From: Palsa-1150 sp036490515
GTDB taxonomy: Bacteria; Myxococcota_A; Polyangia; Polyangiales; Polyangiaceae
Length of the DNA stretch: 64,000 nt
Direction: 5' to 3'
Assembly: GCA_036490515.1 (NCBI GenBank)
Contig: DASXDU010000001.1
Location: forward strand, 1-64,000
Part shown: piece by piece, positions 23,162-32,121 of the stretch
Position numbering within the stretch: the first letter of the stretch is position 1
Layout: every line of letters begins with the position of its first letter
Program-made: the position numbers and the translations under genes
The notes under the pieces: model-generated
Seen by the model: only the letters and a program-made list of their open reading frames with translations
What the model was told of the DNA's origin: nothing
The model's database searches: none

Positions 23162-25152
23162 GCGGGCGGCGGACGGGTCGAACGGGGGATCCCGCGCTCT
23201 CGGCCGACGGCGAGTCGCTCGACGACCTGCTGCGCGCCGTCGCTCATGCGCCGCCGCGCCCGCCGCCGCTCCAGCCGGCGCAGGGAGCCGCGTGGGGAGC
23301 GAGCGGCCGTTACGTCATCGAGCGGCGCCTCGGGCGGGGGGGTATGGGGACGGTCTACGCCGCCACCGACTCGCTCCTACGACGCGTCGTCGCGCTGAAG
23401 GTGCTGGACGCGGGCGAGACGGAGGAGGACGCGACGCATCGAGCGCGCCTGCTGCGAGAGGCACGCCTCGCGGCGCAGATGGAGCACGAACGGATCGCCC
23501 GGATCTACGACGTCGGCGAGCACGAAGGCCGGGCGTTCGTGGCGATGGAGTACGTCCAGGGCAAGACGCTCCGCGCATGGATGGCCGACCCGCATCCCCC
23601 CGCGGAGATCGTCGACGTCCTCCTCCAGATCGCCGAGGGGCTCGCGGCGCTGCACGCACGCGGCGTCGTCCACCGGGATCTCAAGCCGGAGAACGTCATG
23701 CTGGCGGAGGCCGGGAGGGTCAAGCTGGTCGACTTCGGGCTCGCCGGACAGGTCGCTCCGGACGGAGACGCCGCCGCACGAAGTGAGCGCACGCCGGCGC
23801 GCGGCCCGGGGCTCGCTTCGGTGAGCGCCGTCGCGTTCCTCGGCACGCCGGGCTACATGGCTCCCGAGCAGTACGCTGGCAGGCCCCTCGATGCACGCGC
23901 CGACGTCTTCGCGCTGGGGGTCATCGTCTGCGAGCTCGTCTCGGGTGAGCGGCCCTTCACCGGCACGACGATGGGGCAGCTCGCCTCTGCCACCGAGAAG
24001 CTTCCCGCGCAGCTCGCGCTCCCGGTATGGGGCCGATTCCCGGCGGGCCTCGCGGCGCTCGTCACCCGCATGCTTGCTCACGATCCCGCGTCGCGCCTCC
24101 GGGACGGCGCCGCCCTGGTGAGCGCGCTGGCCGAGATCGGCGTCCCCGCTCGCGAGGTCGCGCCGCCACGTGCGCCCCTGCGACCGCTCCGTATCCTTGC
24201 ATGGGTGGGGGGGCTGGGAGCATTCGTCGCCGCCGGCGTCGCGCTCGAGCCGCGCCTCGCGCGTGAGATCGTCCGTCGCCGCGCCGTCGGCAAGGCGGCT
24301 CCCTTCGGCATGGTGCTCGTCGACGAGGGCACGCTGACGGTCGGCCAGCCCGCGGCGGCCGTCGAGAAACAGTGCTCCGACCTCGGCCCGCTCTGCCGCC
24401 CGAAGGTCCTGAGCTACCAGGTGCCGGCGAGCCGTGTCACCGTCGCTCCGTTCTTCCTCGATGTCCGGGAGGTGACGAACCAGGAGTTCGTCGACGTCCT
24501 GAACGGCGCCGCGGCGTCCCTGCACGTCGAGCCCGACGAGGACGACCACCTGCCTCGCTACGTCCGTCTCGACGCCGGCCTCGGGGCGGCGGAGTCCTTC
24601 CTCCTCGATCTGGAGCCGAAGTTCGGCGGGATCGAGTCGACCCAGGGGCTCTTCCATGCGCGACCGGGACGCGATCGATGGCCGGTCAACCAGGTGACCT
24701 GGTTCGGCGCTCGCTTCTACTGCCGCGCGCAGGGCAAGCGCCTGCCCACCGAGGACGAGTGGGAGGCCGCTGCTCGCGGAGCGGACGATCGACCGTTCCC
24801 GTGGGGTGGGTCCGCGCCGCGCTGCGGGCAGGTGCTCATCCCGAACGACGGCTTTCTGTCCGTGCCCGGATGTCCGGAGACGGCGTCCCTCGACGACGTC
24901 GGCAAGTGGCCGCAGGACGTCACGCCTCGCGGCATCCGCGACCTCGGTGGCAGCGTCGCCGAGTGGGTGGACGCCGTGTACTCCGACGAAGGGCGCGACC
25001 GACAGGGAGCCTCGGCGCCCGAGGCGCCGCGCGTATTTCGCGGAGGCTCCTTCTACTACTCGTACATGGCGCGCACGAGCGTGCGAAACAAGCGCCCCGG
25101 AAACACGGGGCACATCGACGTCGGGTTTCGCTGCTCCGCGGACGTGCGGTGA
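23158..25152 (+). CDS. Ser/Thr protein kinase with C-terminal formylglycine-generating-enzyme-like domain
   Basis: 664 residues. The PknB-type kinase domain is about 51-320: RRLGRGGMGTVYAATD, invariant Lys in VALKVL, HRDLKPENV near 172, DFGLA near 193. One membrane helix follows at about 342-361 (RILAWVGGLGAFVAAGVAL). The extracytoplasmic C-terminus has the FGE-sulfatase fold: FFLDVREVTNQEF, PVNQVTWFGARFYCRAQGKR, LPTEDEWEAAARG, DLGGSVAEWVD, FRGGSF. The catalytic Cys pair of true FGE is not evident, so the domain is more likely a sensor or binder. Coupled to the ECF gene. Confidence 0.93.
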   Translation: MSGRRTGRTGDPALSADGESLDDLLRAVAHAPPRPPPLQPAQGAAWGASGRYVIERRLGRGGMGTVYAATDSLLRRVVALKVLDAGETEEDATHRARLLREARLAAQMEHERIARIYDVGEHEGRAFVAMEYVQGKTLRAWMADPHPPAEIVDVLLQIAEGLAALHARGVVHRDLKPENVMLAEAGRVKLVDFGLAGQVAPDGDAAARSERTPARGPGLASVSAVAFLGTPGYMAPEQYAGRPLDARADVFALGVIVCELVSGERPFTGTTMGQLASATEKLPAQLALPVWGRFPAGLAALVTRMLAHDPASRLRDGAALVSALAEIGVPAREVAPPRAPLRPLRILAWVGGLGAFVAAGVALEPRLAREIVRRRAVGKAAPFGMVLVDEGTLTVGQPAAAVEKQCSDLGPLCRPKVLSYQVPASRVTVAPFFLDVREVTNQEFVDVLNGAAASLHVEPDEDDHLPRYVRLDAGLGAAESFLLDLEPKFGGIESTQGLFHARPGRDRWPVNQVTWFGARFYCRAQGKRLPTEDEWEAAARGADDRPFPWGGSAPRCGQVLIPNDGFLSVPGCPETASLDDVGKWPQDVTPRGIRDLGGSVAEWVDAVYSDEGRDRQGASAPEAPRVFRGGSFYYSYMARTSVRNKRPGNTGHIDVGFRCSADVR

Positions 25153-25255
25153 CGCGCTCCCCGGCGGCTCAATCCACCTTCTTCTCGGCAGTCCACCAGT
25201 CGACGTATCGCAACCATCTCACGGGCCCACGGGGCCATCACGCTGGAGAAAAATA

Positions 25256-25942
25256 ATGGCATCGGCAACCGTCGTGCAGTCGTTCGGCCAAGCAGCCGGA
25301 TCCCCCACCCTGACGCCGCCGGCGAACGCCGGGTGCGCGGTCCTCGTTCCCGAGCCTTCGCCTCCGAACTACAGTAGCTACTATCGCGTCCTCGCGTTCC
25401 TCGGCGCCGACAGCTCGCCAACGACGACGACGATCGCGGTTCCGGCCAGCAAGGTGGCCGGGCGGGATTCGTTGCGGGTCGACCTTCCGACCGGCGTCAG
25501 CACACCCCTCGCGGAGATCGGCGCCGGGATCTTCCAGTACCTCGAGGGCTTGACGCCACCGCTGCCGCCCAACGCCCCCACCGGCTTCGGCCCGATCCCC
25601 GCGACGTACGGATTCGGGACGCAGCGCGCGATCGTCAACGGCGCCGTGAGCAGTCCGTACACGCTGACGCCACCGGCCGGCGGCGCGCTGGGCTCGGCCG
25701 TGCTCGTTCCGGTCTCGGCGGACGGAAGCAACTACGCCGCCTTCTACATGATCCTCGCGTACCTCGACGCGACCGCGGGCAACACCGCGCTCACGCTCCC
25801 GGCCGTTGACGGGATCCTCGTCCTGGACCTGCCCAACGGCATCTACACCTCGACCAGTGAGATCGCCGCCATCATCGACAACAACGGCGGGGGTGGACCG
25901 CCCACCGGCGCGGACGGGACCATGCCCCCCACCTCCCCCTGA
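25256..25942 (+). CDS. Unrecognised protein with two internal repeats
   Basis: 228 residues, no export signal. Two homologous units of about 85-90 residues are visible. Unit 1 (about 15-90) has TLTPPANAGCAVLVPEP, SYYRVLAFLGA and LRVDLPTGVSTPLAEI. Unit 2 (about 135-215) has TLTPPAGGALGSAVLVPVS, AFYMILAYLDA and LVLDLPNGIYTSTSEI. Each looks like a small beta domain. GGAGAAAAATA precedes the ATG. It lies 104 bases after the kinase and 15 bases before a C11-like peptidase gene, so it may be its partner or a substrate; no function is known to me. Confidence 0.75.
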   Translation: MASATVVQSFGQAAGSPTLTPPANAGCAVLVPEPSPPNYSSYYRVLAFLGADSSPTTTTIAVPASKVAGRDSLRVDLPTGVSTPLAEIGAGIFQYLEGLTPPLPPNAPTGFGPIPATYGFGTQRAIVNGAVSSPYTLTPPAGGALGSAVLVPVSADGSNYAAFYMILAYLDATAGNTALTLPAVDGILVLDLPNGIYTSTSEIAAIIDNNGGGGPPTGADGTMPPTSP

Positions 25943-25957
25943 TCGCCGGAGCCCCCC

Positions 25958-27166
25958 ATGGCGAGCCCTACGCAGTCCGGTCACACGTCCGAAGCACCCT
26001 GGCTCGTTCTCCTCTACCTGAGCGGGACCAGCTCGGGCCAGGTCACCGCCAATACGGCGATCCTCCGCGCGCTCGAAGAGGCAACCAAGGGCGAGCCGCT
26101 GAACGCGACCTGCCTCTATCAGTTCAGCTACACGGACAGGACCGTCTGGGGAACGATCCTCGCCGACGGCGCCGAGCACGTTCTCCACGAGGGACCGCCC
26201 GTCGACATCGCCGAGCCCAGGTTCCTGACGAAGTTCATCGACTGGGCCCTCGACAGGACCCGGAGCCCAATCGAGCAACGGGCGCGCGTCGCGCTGTTCG
26301 TGAAGGACGACGGCACCGGCTGGATGCCCGACAGCAAGGTGGGGAGACCCGCCGCCCCCTCGAACGACCCCGGTGTCCACCCCCGCGGGATCCTCTTCGA
26401 CGGGGTGAGGTACATGACCGTGCCCGGGCTGCGGCAGGCGGTCGCGAGCTCTCGGTGTCACGAGGTCGCGATCTACGGCCTGGACGGCTGCCAGATGGGG
26501 ACCATCGAGGTCGCGTACGAGCTCAAGGACGTCGCGGAGATCATGATCGCGGACGACACCACCGCGACGAAGACGGGGTTCGCCTACGACGCGTTCCTCC
26601 CGTGGCTACGCGGCCTACAGGCGCCTCTGGACGCCGCCAAGGTGGCGGCGAAGGTCGTCGAGCTCACCAACACCCGCTACAAGGAAGAAGGCGCGACCAT
26701 CGTCGGCGTTCGCCTCGAGGGGGCCGACGGCGTGGCGGACGCGATCGACGGCCTCGCCGGTGCGCTCCGAGCGCTCGATCCATCCCAGCTCGCCTCTTCG
26801 CTCGGTGTGGACGCTCAGGACGGCACCCAGGTGCTCACGACCATCCTGTCCGGGGTCACGAAACTCGGAACGGTTGCGACGAGCGTCGACGCCGTCGTGA
26901 AGGCGCTGTCCGGCTTCTACGTCTCGCAGCCAGGAGGCAACGGGTTGACCATCTTCCTCCCGGTGCTGGGCTCGCAGTTCATCACCCTCTACGGCTCGCT
27001 CGCGTTCGGCCAGCGCTTCTCGCTCTCGAACCTGAAGCCCACGTGGAGCCAGTTCGTCGCGTGGCTCAACGAAACGTTGCTCGGCGTGCTCTCGCGCTCC
27101 GCTTCCGGGCCAGTCACCCCGGCGGGGGTGGCGCCCACTGCGACCCGATCGCTCCCATCGCAATAA
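25958..27166 (+). CDS. Clostripain-like (peptidase C11 fold) protein, catalytic His not conserved
   Basis: 402 residues. The caspase-like core resembles C11 peptidases: VALFVKDDGTGWMPD where clostripains have DHGxGW, then EVAIYGLDGCQMGTIEVAYE with the Cys nucleophile at about 178, then EIMIADDTTATKTGFAYDAF. The catalytic His is replaced by Asp118, so proteolysis is doubtful. A C-terminal domain (GLTIFLPVLGSQFITLYGSL) is also seen in C11 proteins. No signal peptide, so cytosolic. It sits in one strand with ECF factor, kinase and duplicated-domain protein. Confidence 0.75.
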   Translation: MASPTQSGHTSEAPWLVLLYLSGTSSGQVTANTAILRALEEATKGEPLNATCLYQFSYTDRTVWGTILADGAEHVLHEGPPVDIAEPRFLTKFIDWALDRTRSPIEQRARVALFVKDDGTGWMPDSKVGRPAAPSNDPGVHPRGILFDGVRYMTVPGLRQAVASSRCHEVAIYGLDGCQMGTIEVAYELKDVAEIMIADDTTATKTGFAYDAFLPWLRGLQAPLDAAKVAAKVVELTNTRYKEEGATIVGVRLEGADGVADAIDGLAGALRALDPSQLASSLGVDAQDGTQVLTTILSGVTKLGTVATSVDAVVKALSGFYVSQPGGNGLTIFLPVLGSQFITLYGSLAFGQRFSLSNLKPTWSQFVAWLNETLLGVLSRSASGPVTPAGVAPTATRSLPSQ

Positions 27167-27689
27167 TCCCCGCGCCCACCGAGCCTGGGCACGGGTGAAG
27201 AACCCGGCTTGCGGTGCCGCCGTCTCGAAGAGCGCGCCCGGGAGGCTCTGCGTTTGCACAAACCTTGCGCGCCTCGTCGTCGCTCAAACCCTCCCCGTCA
27301 ACGTGACGCCCCAGCCGACTTCGTCCGGACTGCGGATTGCGTCCGCCGCCTTGCGGGCGACCAATCCGCGCCGGTCCGCGATCGACGATTTTGATCGCGT
27401 GCAGGGTGCCCGTCGGGCCATCGGGCGAGTAGGCCCCCGAGACGTAGTAGGCGCGCGACGCGTGGAACGCTGGCGCAAGGATGGCAGGGAAGGGCCCGCC
27501 GCGAACCGCGGAAGCGTCGCGCGCCGAGATCGACGAGATCCTGAAGCGCATGAACCAGCGCTGACGCGCCGTCGCATCGCTCGCGATCTCGCGCAGGGCG
27601 GCGCCCGGCTACCCGCATTGTCCTTGCCTCCGAGGATGCATCGAGTCATAGATCGTTCTGCTGTTGAATGATTATGGACGGGAAGAACC
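27167..27689. other. 523-base gap without a supported gene
   Basis: Both strands hold open frames, but they are Arg/Ala-rich and carry no motif I recognise. A minus-strand stretch near 27420-27500 (FHASRAYYVSGAYSPDGPTG) has a more protein-like composition and could be a gene relic. A promoter for the SDR gene is expected near the right end, in the AT-richer patch at 27640-27690. Confidence 0.4.
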
Positions 27690-28448
27690 ATGAACCTCGG
27701 CCTGGATGGACACGTGGCGCTGGTGACCGGGAGCTCGTCGGGGATCGGGCGGGCGGCGGCGGTCGCGTTCGGTGCGGAGGGCGCGAAGGTCGCGGTCACG
27801 TACCACCGCAACCGCGAGGGCGCGGACGAGACGGCGAGGCTCGTCGTGGAAGCCGGCGGGCAGGCGCTCGTCTCACGCTACGAGCTCGAGGACGCGGACT
27901 CGATCCGCGCGACGATCGAGCAGATCGACGTGAAGTGGGGCCAGCTTCACGTGCTCGTCAACAACGCCGCGCCGATGGACGTCTCGGGCCCGACCGGGCA
28001 GTCGTTCGAGGAGGTGCCGTTCTCGACGTGGGAGGCGATGCTGCGCGGGACGCTCGAGGGCGTGACCCGGACGATCCGCTGCGCGCTGCCGCTGATGCGC
28101 AAGGGCGAGTGGGGTCGGATCGTGAACGTCTCGTCGGACGGCACGAGCGGTTGGCCCGGCCTGGGGCCGTACGCGACCGCCAAGGCCGGCCTGCACGGGC
28201 TCACGCGGACGCTGGCCGTGGAGCTCGGCCCGGCCCACATTCTGAGCAACGTCGTCATGCCGGGCTTCGTGCTGACGGAGAGGAACGAGAGGATGGTGCC
28301 GGAGGCACGGCGCGAGCAGATCAGGCAGCACCTGCCGACGCGGGAGCTGCCGACGCCGGCCGACGTGGCCGCCGTGATCGTCTTCGTCGGCTCGCGCGCC
28401 AACCGGCAGATGACCGGCGAGATCGTCCGTGTGACCGGCGGACGCTGA
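27690..28448 (+). CDS. Short-chain dehydrogenase/reductase, FabG-like
   Basis: 252 residues, classical SDR. Cofactor motif TGSSSGIG, NNAAP at the NNAG position, catalytic Ser in VNVSSDG, YATAK as YxxxK, and the C-terminal IVRVTGGR. The N-terminal AVTYHRNREGADE suggests NADPH use. It would reduce a keto or aldehyde group in the cytosol; substrate unknown. Convergent with a MarR gene whose stop lies 21 bases away. Confidence 0.92.
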   Translation: MNLGLDGHVALVTGSSSGIGRAAAVAFGAEGAKVAVTYHRNREGADETARLVVEAGGQALVSRYELEDADSIRATIEQIDVKWGQLHVLVNNAAPMDVSGPTGQSFEEVPFSTWEAMLRGTLEGVTRTIRCALPLMRKGEWGRIVNVSSDGTSGWPGLGPYATAKAGLHGLTRTLAVELGPAHILSNVVMPGFVLTERNERMVPEARREQIRQHLPTRELPTPADVAAVIVFVGSRANRQMTGEIVRVTGGR

Positions 28449-28469
28449 GGCCGTCCCGGGTGTCGACGG

Positions 28470-29042
28470 CTAGGACGCCGACGAGCTTCGAGACCGACCC
28501 GTGGGCTTTCCCCGTCGCGAGCGGGCTTCGGCGGCGCGCGGCACCGCGGCATGCCTGGGTCCACCTCCCACGTACGCGAACCCGGGGTGCACGCCTGGCG
28601 TGAGCTTCTGCTCCTGGGCTATCCGGGAGAGCAGCGACCGCAGCTGCTCGCGCTCTCGTTCCGAGAGAGCCGCGCACATCGCATCGTCGTGCGCGCGCGC
28701 GACGCGGCCGATGTCCGCCATCGTGCGGGAGCCCTTGTCGGTCAGATGCAGCGCGTAGACGCGTCGGTCGTCGGGGTGGTCGCGCCGGTCGACCAGCCGT
28801 CGCTTCTCGAGCTCGTCGAGCAGAGGCACCAGTCGGCTCGGCACCATGCCGAGGAGGACAGCGAGCGCCTGCTGGCTGATGCCGGGGTTGCCCGCAATGG
28901 CGCGGAGGGTTCCCGCGTGCGCGGGGACGAGCTCGAGCTCCTGAAGGCGCGTGGCAAAGAGACCGGCCGCGCGCGCCCCCACCTGAGCCAGCAGGAACGC
29001 CGTCGAGGGCGGATGCGCCGACCTGGAACCGCGTCTCTCCAT
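28470..29042 (-). CDS. MarR family transcriptional regulator
   Basis: 190 residues. A dimerisation helix (LLAQVGARAAGLFATRLQEL) is followed by a winged helix-turn-helix (AHAGTLRAIAGNPGISQQAL, then GMVPSRLVPLLDELEKRRLV) and the wing with DRRDHPDDRRVYALHLT. The C-terminal 30 residues are basic and low complexity. It would repress genes for stress or drug response; the convergent SDR is a possible but unproven target. A truncated DUF2199 fragment lies immediately upstream, perhaps marking a rearrangement. Confidence 0.9.
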   Translation of the reverse strand: MERRGSRSAHPPSTAFLLAQVGARAAGLFATRLQELELVPAHAGTLRAIAGNPGISQQALAVLLGMVPSRLVPLLDELEKRRLVDRRDHPDDRRVYALHLTDKGSRTMADIGRVARAHDDAMCAALSEREREQLRSLLSRIAQEQKLTPGVHPGFAYVGGGPRHAAVPRAAEARSRRGKPTGRSRSSSAS

Positions 29043-29050
29043 GCGCGCAG

Positions 29051-29143
29051 TTGTACTCGATCGAGATACGGGTCGGGGTAGTCGGCTCCCAGATCGGGCA
29101 GGCCGTCGTGTTCCGTGCCGCAGGTCGCGCAGCGGTACGCCAT
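29051..29143 (-). pseudogene. N-terminal fragment of a DUF2199 gene
   Basis: A minus-strand ATG at 29143 opens MAYRCATCGTEHDGLPDLGA, with the CxxC of the DUF2199 zinc-ribbon start (FRCxTCGxxHxGLPDLG). The similarity ends after about 31 codons, just before the MarR start. Full DUF2199 proteins are about 150-200 residues, so this is a remnant. Confidence 0.55.
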
Positions 29144-29163
29144 CGAAGAGAGCACGGTGCCGT

Positions 29164-29736
29164 TCAGCCTGCGTGCACGTCGAACTCCGTAGAGGCGACC
29201 AGGTGGCCGCGCTCGTCGCGGACGAGCGCCTTCCACGTGCCCGGCGTCCGCGCGTGGCGGGTGAAGGCCCACGTGCGCCAGCGGGGCGAGTCGCCGACGG
29301 CGACGTCGATGGGGGCCTGACCGGTGCCGTCGGGAGCGACGAACTGCACCTCCAGCCGGCCCGGCGCGCGCTCGGGGTTGTCGACCTCGAGGAACGCGAA
29401 GATGCGCTTCTCGTCGGTGCCGAAGAGCGTGTCGGTGCCTTGCGGCTCGCGGCCCTCGACGCCGCGGGCGACGACGAGGCGCTCGACGTGGAGGTCCGTC
29501 GCGTGGCGCGGAGGAGCGGCGGGCCTGGCATCGACGGCGGTCGTCGCGGCGACCGTGGGAGCAGGGGGCGTCGTCGTCGCCGTCGCCGGTGCAGCCGCTC
29601 CCGCGGGTGACGGAGCGACGGCGACCGGGGCCTGCGGAGGACAGGCGACCGGCGCGGGCGGTGCCTTGCTGCACGCGGAGGCTGCAGACGCGAGGAGGGC
29701 GAAGAGAGAGAGCTCGAGGAGGGTGGCGGTGCGCAT
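29164..29736 (-). CDS. Lipoprotein with DUF2914-like domain
   Basis: 190 residues. Signal and lipobox: LLELSLFALLASAASACSKA. An Ala/Pro/Thr-rich linker (about 25-80) leads to a C-terminal domain with FAFLEVDNPERAPGRLEVQF, PRWRTWAFTRHARTPGTWKA and ASTEFDVHAG, the DUF2914 pattern. GGAGGG six bases before the ATG at 29736 decides the start. It is anchored in the envelope; role unknown. Confidence 0.8.
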   Translation of the reverse strand: MRTATLLELSLFALLASAASACSKAPPAPVACPPQAPVAVAPSPAGAAAPATATTTPPAPTVAATTAVDARPAAPPRHATDLHVERLVVARGVEGREPQGTDTLFGTDEKRIFAFLEVDNPERAPGRLEVQFVAPDGTGQAPIDVAVGDSPRWRTWAFTRHARTPGTWKALVRDERGHLVASTEFDVHAG

Positions 29737-29832
29737 GCCACCCTCCATCGCAAGGCCGAGGCCAGCGACATTTCGGCGTGTTTTCGCCGTCTGCGCTCGC
29801 GAGCCGGGCTCGCCGGAACACACGCCCGTGGC

Positions 29833-29919
29833 CGGGACCCCACGCTCCGCGCTGCCCCGCGGGCGGATGAAAAGCTTGATCTCGTACGCTGCCGGCGTCT
29901 TGTACGTGCGCTCGGTCAT
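29833..29919 (-). pseudogene. Possible AbiEii-toxin N-terminal relic
   Basis: On the minus strand MTERTYKTPAAYE, followed by AERGVPATGV, resembles the start of AbiEii-type nucleotidyltransferase toxins (YxTPAAFKQALE and ERGVP). Similarity is short and interrupted. It lies next to other toxin-antitoxin remnants, which is the only support. Confidence 0.25.
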
Positions 29920-29966
29920 TGCGCCTCCGACGCGCGGGCCAGACAATCAGTAGCTAGAGTCGCAGC

Positions 29967-30194
29967 ATGGGCACGATCCAGATCCGCCACGTCCCCGACG
30001 AGCTTCATCGCCGGGTCAAGGCGCGCGCTGCCGAGGCGGGAATGTCCCTGTCCGACCATGTGCTCGATGAGTTGCGGCGCGCGGTCGAGCGACCCACGCG
30101 CGCGGAGCTGTTGGCGCGTCTGAGACGAAGATCGCGCGTACGGCCGAAGGAGCGGCCCTCGGACGCCGTTCGTGCACAGCGCGACGCCGGGTGA
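29967..30194 (+). CDS. Ribbon-helix-helix antitoxin (FitA/VapB-like)
   Basis: 75 residues. The ribbon strand is TIQIRHVPDELHRRVKARAA and the second helix is SLSDHVLDELRRAVERP, the FitA-type arrangement. The C-terminal arm is basic. It overlaps (GTGA) the start of a PIN-toxin frame that stops after 14 codons, so the antitoxin seems to have lost its toxin. It may persist as an orphan repressor. Confidence 0.85.
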   Translation: MGTIQIRHVPDELHRRVKARAAEAGMSLSDHVLDELRRAVERPTRAELLARLRRRSRVRPKERPSDAVRAQRDAG

Positions 30195-30235
30195 TCGTCC
30201 TCGACGCGTCGGCCGTCATCGAGATCCCGAAGTGA
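30191..30235 (+). pseudogene. VapC/PIN toxin start, truncated after 14 codons
   Basis: The frame from the coupled GTG reads VIVLDASAVIEIPK and stop. VIVLDASAVIE is the canonical N-terminal strand of VapC PIN nucleases with its first catalytic Asp. The rest of the roughly 130-residue toxin is absent; a lipoprotein-type hydrolase gene begins 10 bases later. Confidence 0.75.
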
Positions 30236-30245
30236 GTCTCCCGAA

Positions 30246-32063
30246 ATGTCGACGCCGCTCTCGCCGTTACGCCGCATGCCGGAGGTCTGCCGATTTCTCG
30301 CGCTCGTCCCGCTGCTGATGGCCTGCGCTCCCGCTCGGGTGGCGCCTCCCGTCGCTGCGTCGATGCCGCTGGTCGCGACGCGGCCCGATCCTCCCCCGGC
30401 CTCGGCGCCGGCGCTGGATCCTCGAGCCGAGCTGGCGGCGAAGATCGATCCCATCTTCTCCGGCTTCACGAAGACGGATGTGCCGACTCCGGGATGCGCG
30501 GTCGGCGTGTATCGCGCCGGGGAGATCGTCTTCTCGAAGGGCTACGGCTACGCCGATCTCGAGCACGACGACCCCATGACGGACACGACGCCCGTGTACA
30601 CGGCGTCGCTCTCCAAGCAGTTCACCGCCGCCGCCGTGCTGCTGCTCGTCGCGGACGGCAAGGTGTCGTTGCAGGACGACGTCCGGAAGTACCTCCCGGA
30701 GATGCCCGACTACGGCACGCCGATCACGCTCGACGAGATGCTTCACCACACGAGCGGGCTGCGCGACTACCACCTGCTCCTTCAGCTCCAGGGCCTGAAC
30801 GAGGAAGACGTCATCACGAGCCGTGAGGTCCTCTGGCTGCTGGCCCACGAGCGGTCTCTCAACTTCCCTCCCGGCTCGCACTATTCGTACACCAGCAGCG
30901 GGTACGTCCTGCTCGCGGAGATCGTGGCGCGCGTGAGTGGCGAGTCGTTCCACTCCTTTCTCGAGCAGCGCGTGCTTCGGCCGCTCGGCATGACGGCCTC
31001 CCTGGTGCGCGACGATCACGCGCGGCTCATCCCGCACCGGGCGATCGGCTACACGCTCGGTCCCGGCAAGCAGGTGCGCATGCTGATGGGGAACCTGGAG
31101 TACGGCGGCTCCAGCACCTTCGTCACGACCGTGCGGGATCTGGCGAAGTGGGACGCGAACTTCTATGACCCGAAGGTCGGCGGCCAGGCATTCGTCGACG
31201 CGATGCGGGTTCGTGGAAAGCTGACGGACGGCACGGTGCTCGAGTACGCGAGGGGCCTAGAGGAGACGGAGTGGCGCGGCCTTCACGTCGAGGAGCACGA
31301 CGGAGCCTTCGCCGGGTATCGGACGATCCTGACCCGCTACCCCTCCGAGCGATTGACCGTCTCCGTCCTCTGCAACACGACCGAGGCTCACCCGGACGAC
31401 CTCGAGGAAAAGGTGGCGGCCGTCTTGCTGCCGCAGCGCGGCGGCCCGGGACCCGCGACGGTGGCCGAGGTGCCCGCCACGACGTCGGCGCCGTCCGCGC
31501 CCTCGGCGCCGTTCGGCTTCGACCTCGCGACCGTCGCCGGCACCTACGTCGACCAGTCGATCGCCGCGGTCCGCGTAATCGAAACGAGCGGTGGAATTCT
31601 TCGCATGCGCTACCCGCACACCACGCACCCGGAGAAGGTGCTCGTTCCGGCAGGTCCCGGCGACCTCGTCGTGACGTCCGGGCAGTACCGAACCCACTAC
31701 GCATACGAACCGCAGAAGGGGAAGCGCCCGGCCCGGCTCCTCCGGACGACCGAAACCCAGTTGCCGCAGACGTTCGTGCGCGCCGACGCCGTCGACCGGG
31801 CGCAAGACCTCGCGGAGTACGCCGGCCGCTACGGGAGCGACGAGCTGGCGCGCGACGTGGAGATCCGGGTCGAGGACGGGCATCTCGTCGAGGGCCCCGT
31901 CGCGGGGGCTGCGCTGCTCCTTCCGTTCACGCCGGTCGCACGCGATCTCTTCGTGAGCGACGACGTCGGGTGGAGGTTCGAGCGGGGCGCGAACGGAAAG
32001 ATCGCGAGGCTCGTCGTGTCCACCGATCGCGCGCGCGAGGTCATCCTGTCCCGGCGCCGGTAG
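30246..32063 (+). CDS. Serine hydrolase, beta-lactamase class C / PBP4* family lipoprotein
   Basis: 605 residues. Signal RFLALVPLLMACAP with a lipobox Cys (an ATG at 30279 is an alternative start). The catalytic domain has SxxK as SLSK (Ser about 121, Lys about 124) in YTASLSKQFTAAAVLLL, then MLHHTSGLRDY. The second motif is YTSSGY, with Ser where YxN has Asn. A C-terminal region of about 200 residues (from about 415) forms extra beta domains. It probably acts in the periplasm on peptides or esters, not on antibiotics. Confidence 0.88.
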   Translation: MSTPLSPLRRMPEVCRFLALVPLLMACAPARVAPPVAASMPLVATRPDPPPASAPALDPRAELAAKIDPIFSGFTKTDVPTPGCAVGVYRAGEIVFSKGYGYADLEHDDPMTDTTPVYTASLSKQFTAAAVLLLVADGKVSLQDDVRKYLPEMPDYGTPITLDEMLHHTSGLRDYHLLLQLQGLNEEDVITSREVLWLLAHERSLNFPPGSHYSYTSSGYVLLAEIVARVSGESFHSFLEQRVLRPLGMTASLVRDDHARLIPHRAIGYTLGPGKQVRMLMGNLEYGGSSTFVTTVRDLAKWDANFYDPKVGGQAFVDAMRVRGKLTDGTVLEYARGLEETEWRGLHVEEHDGAFAGYRTILTRYPSERLTVSVLCNTTEAHPDDLEEKVAAVLLPQRGGPGPATVAEVPATTSAPSAPSAPFGFDLATVAGTYVDQSIAAVRVIETSGGILRMRYPHTTHPEKVLVPAGPGDLVVTSGQYRTHYAYEPQKGKRPARLLRTTETQLPQTFVRADAVDRAQDLAEYAGRYGSDELARDVEIRVEDGHLVEGPVAGAALLLPFTPVARDLFVSDDVGWRFERGANGKIARLVVSTDRAREVILSRRR

Positions 32064-32121
32064 CAGCGTCTGCGGTCGGCTCACGTTGCACGCCGGCCGC
32101 TGCGTGGTAGTTCCCGCGCCA

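Noticed and set aside
27195..27671. Plus-strand ORF of 158 codons
   Set aside because: Arg-rich, no motif, no ribosome site; starts inside what appears to be decayed sequence.
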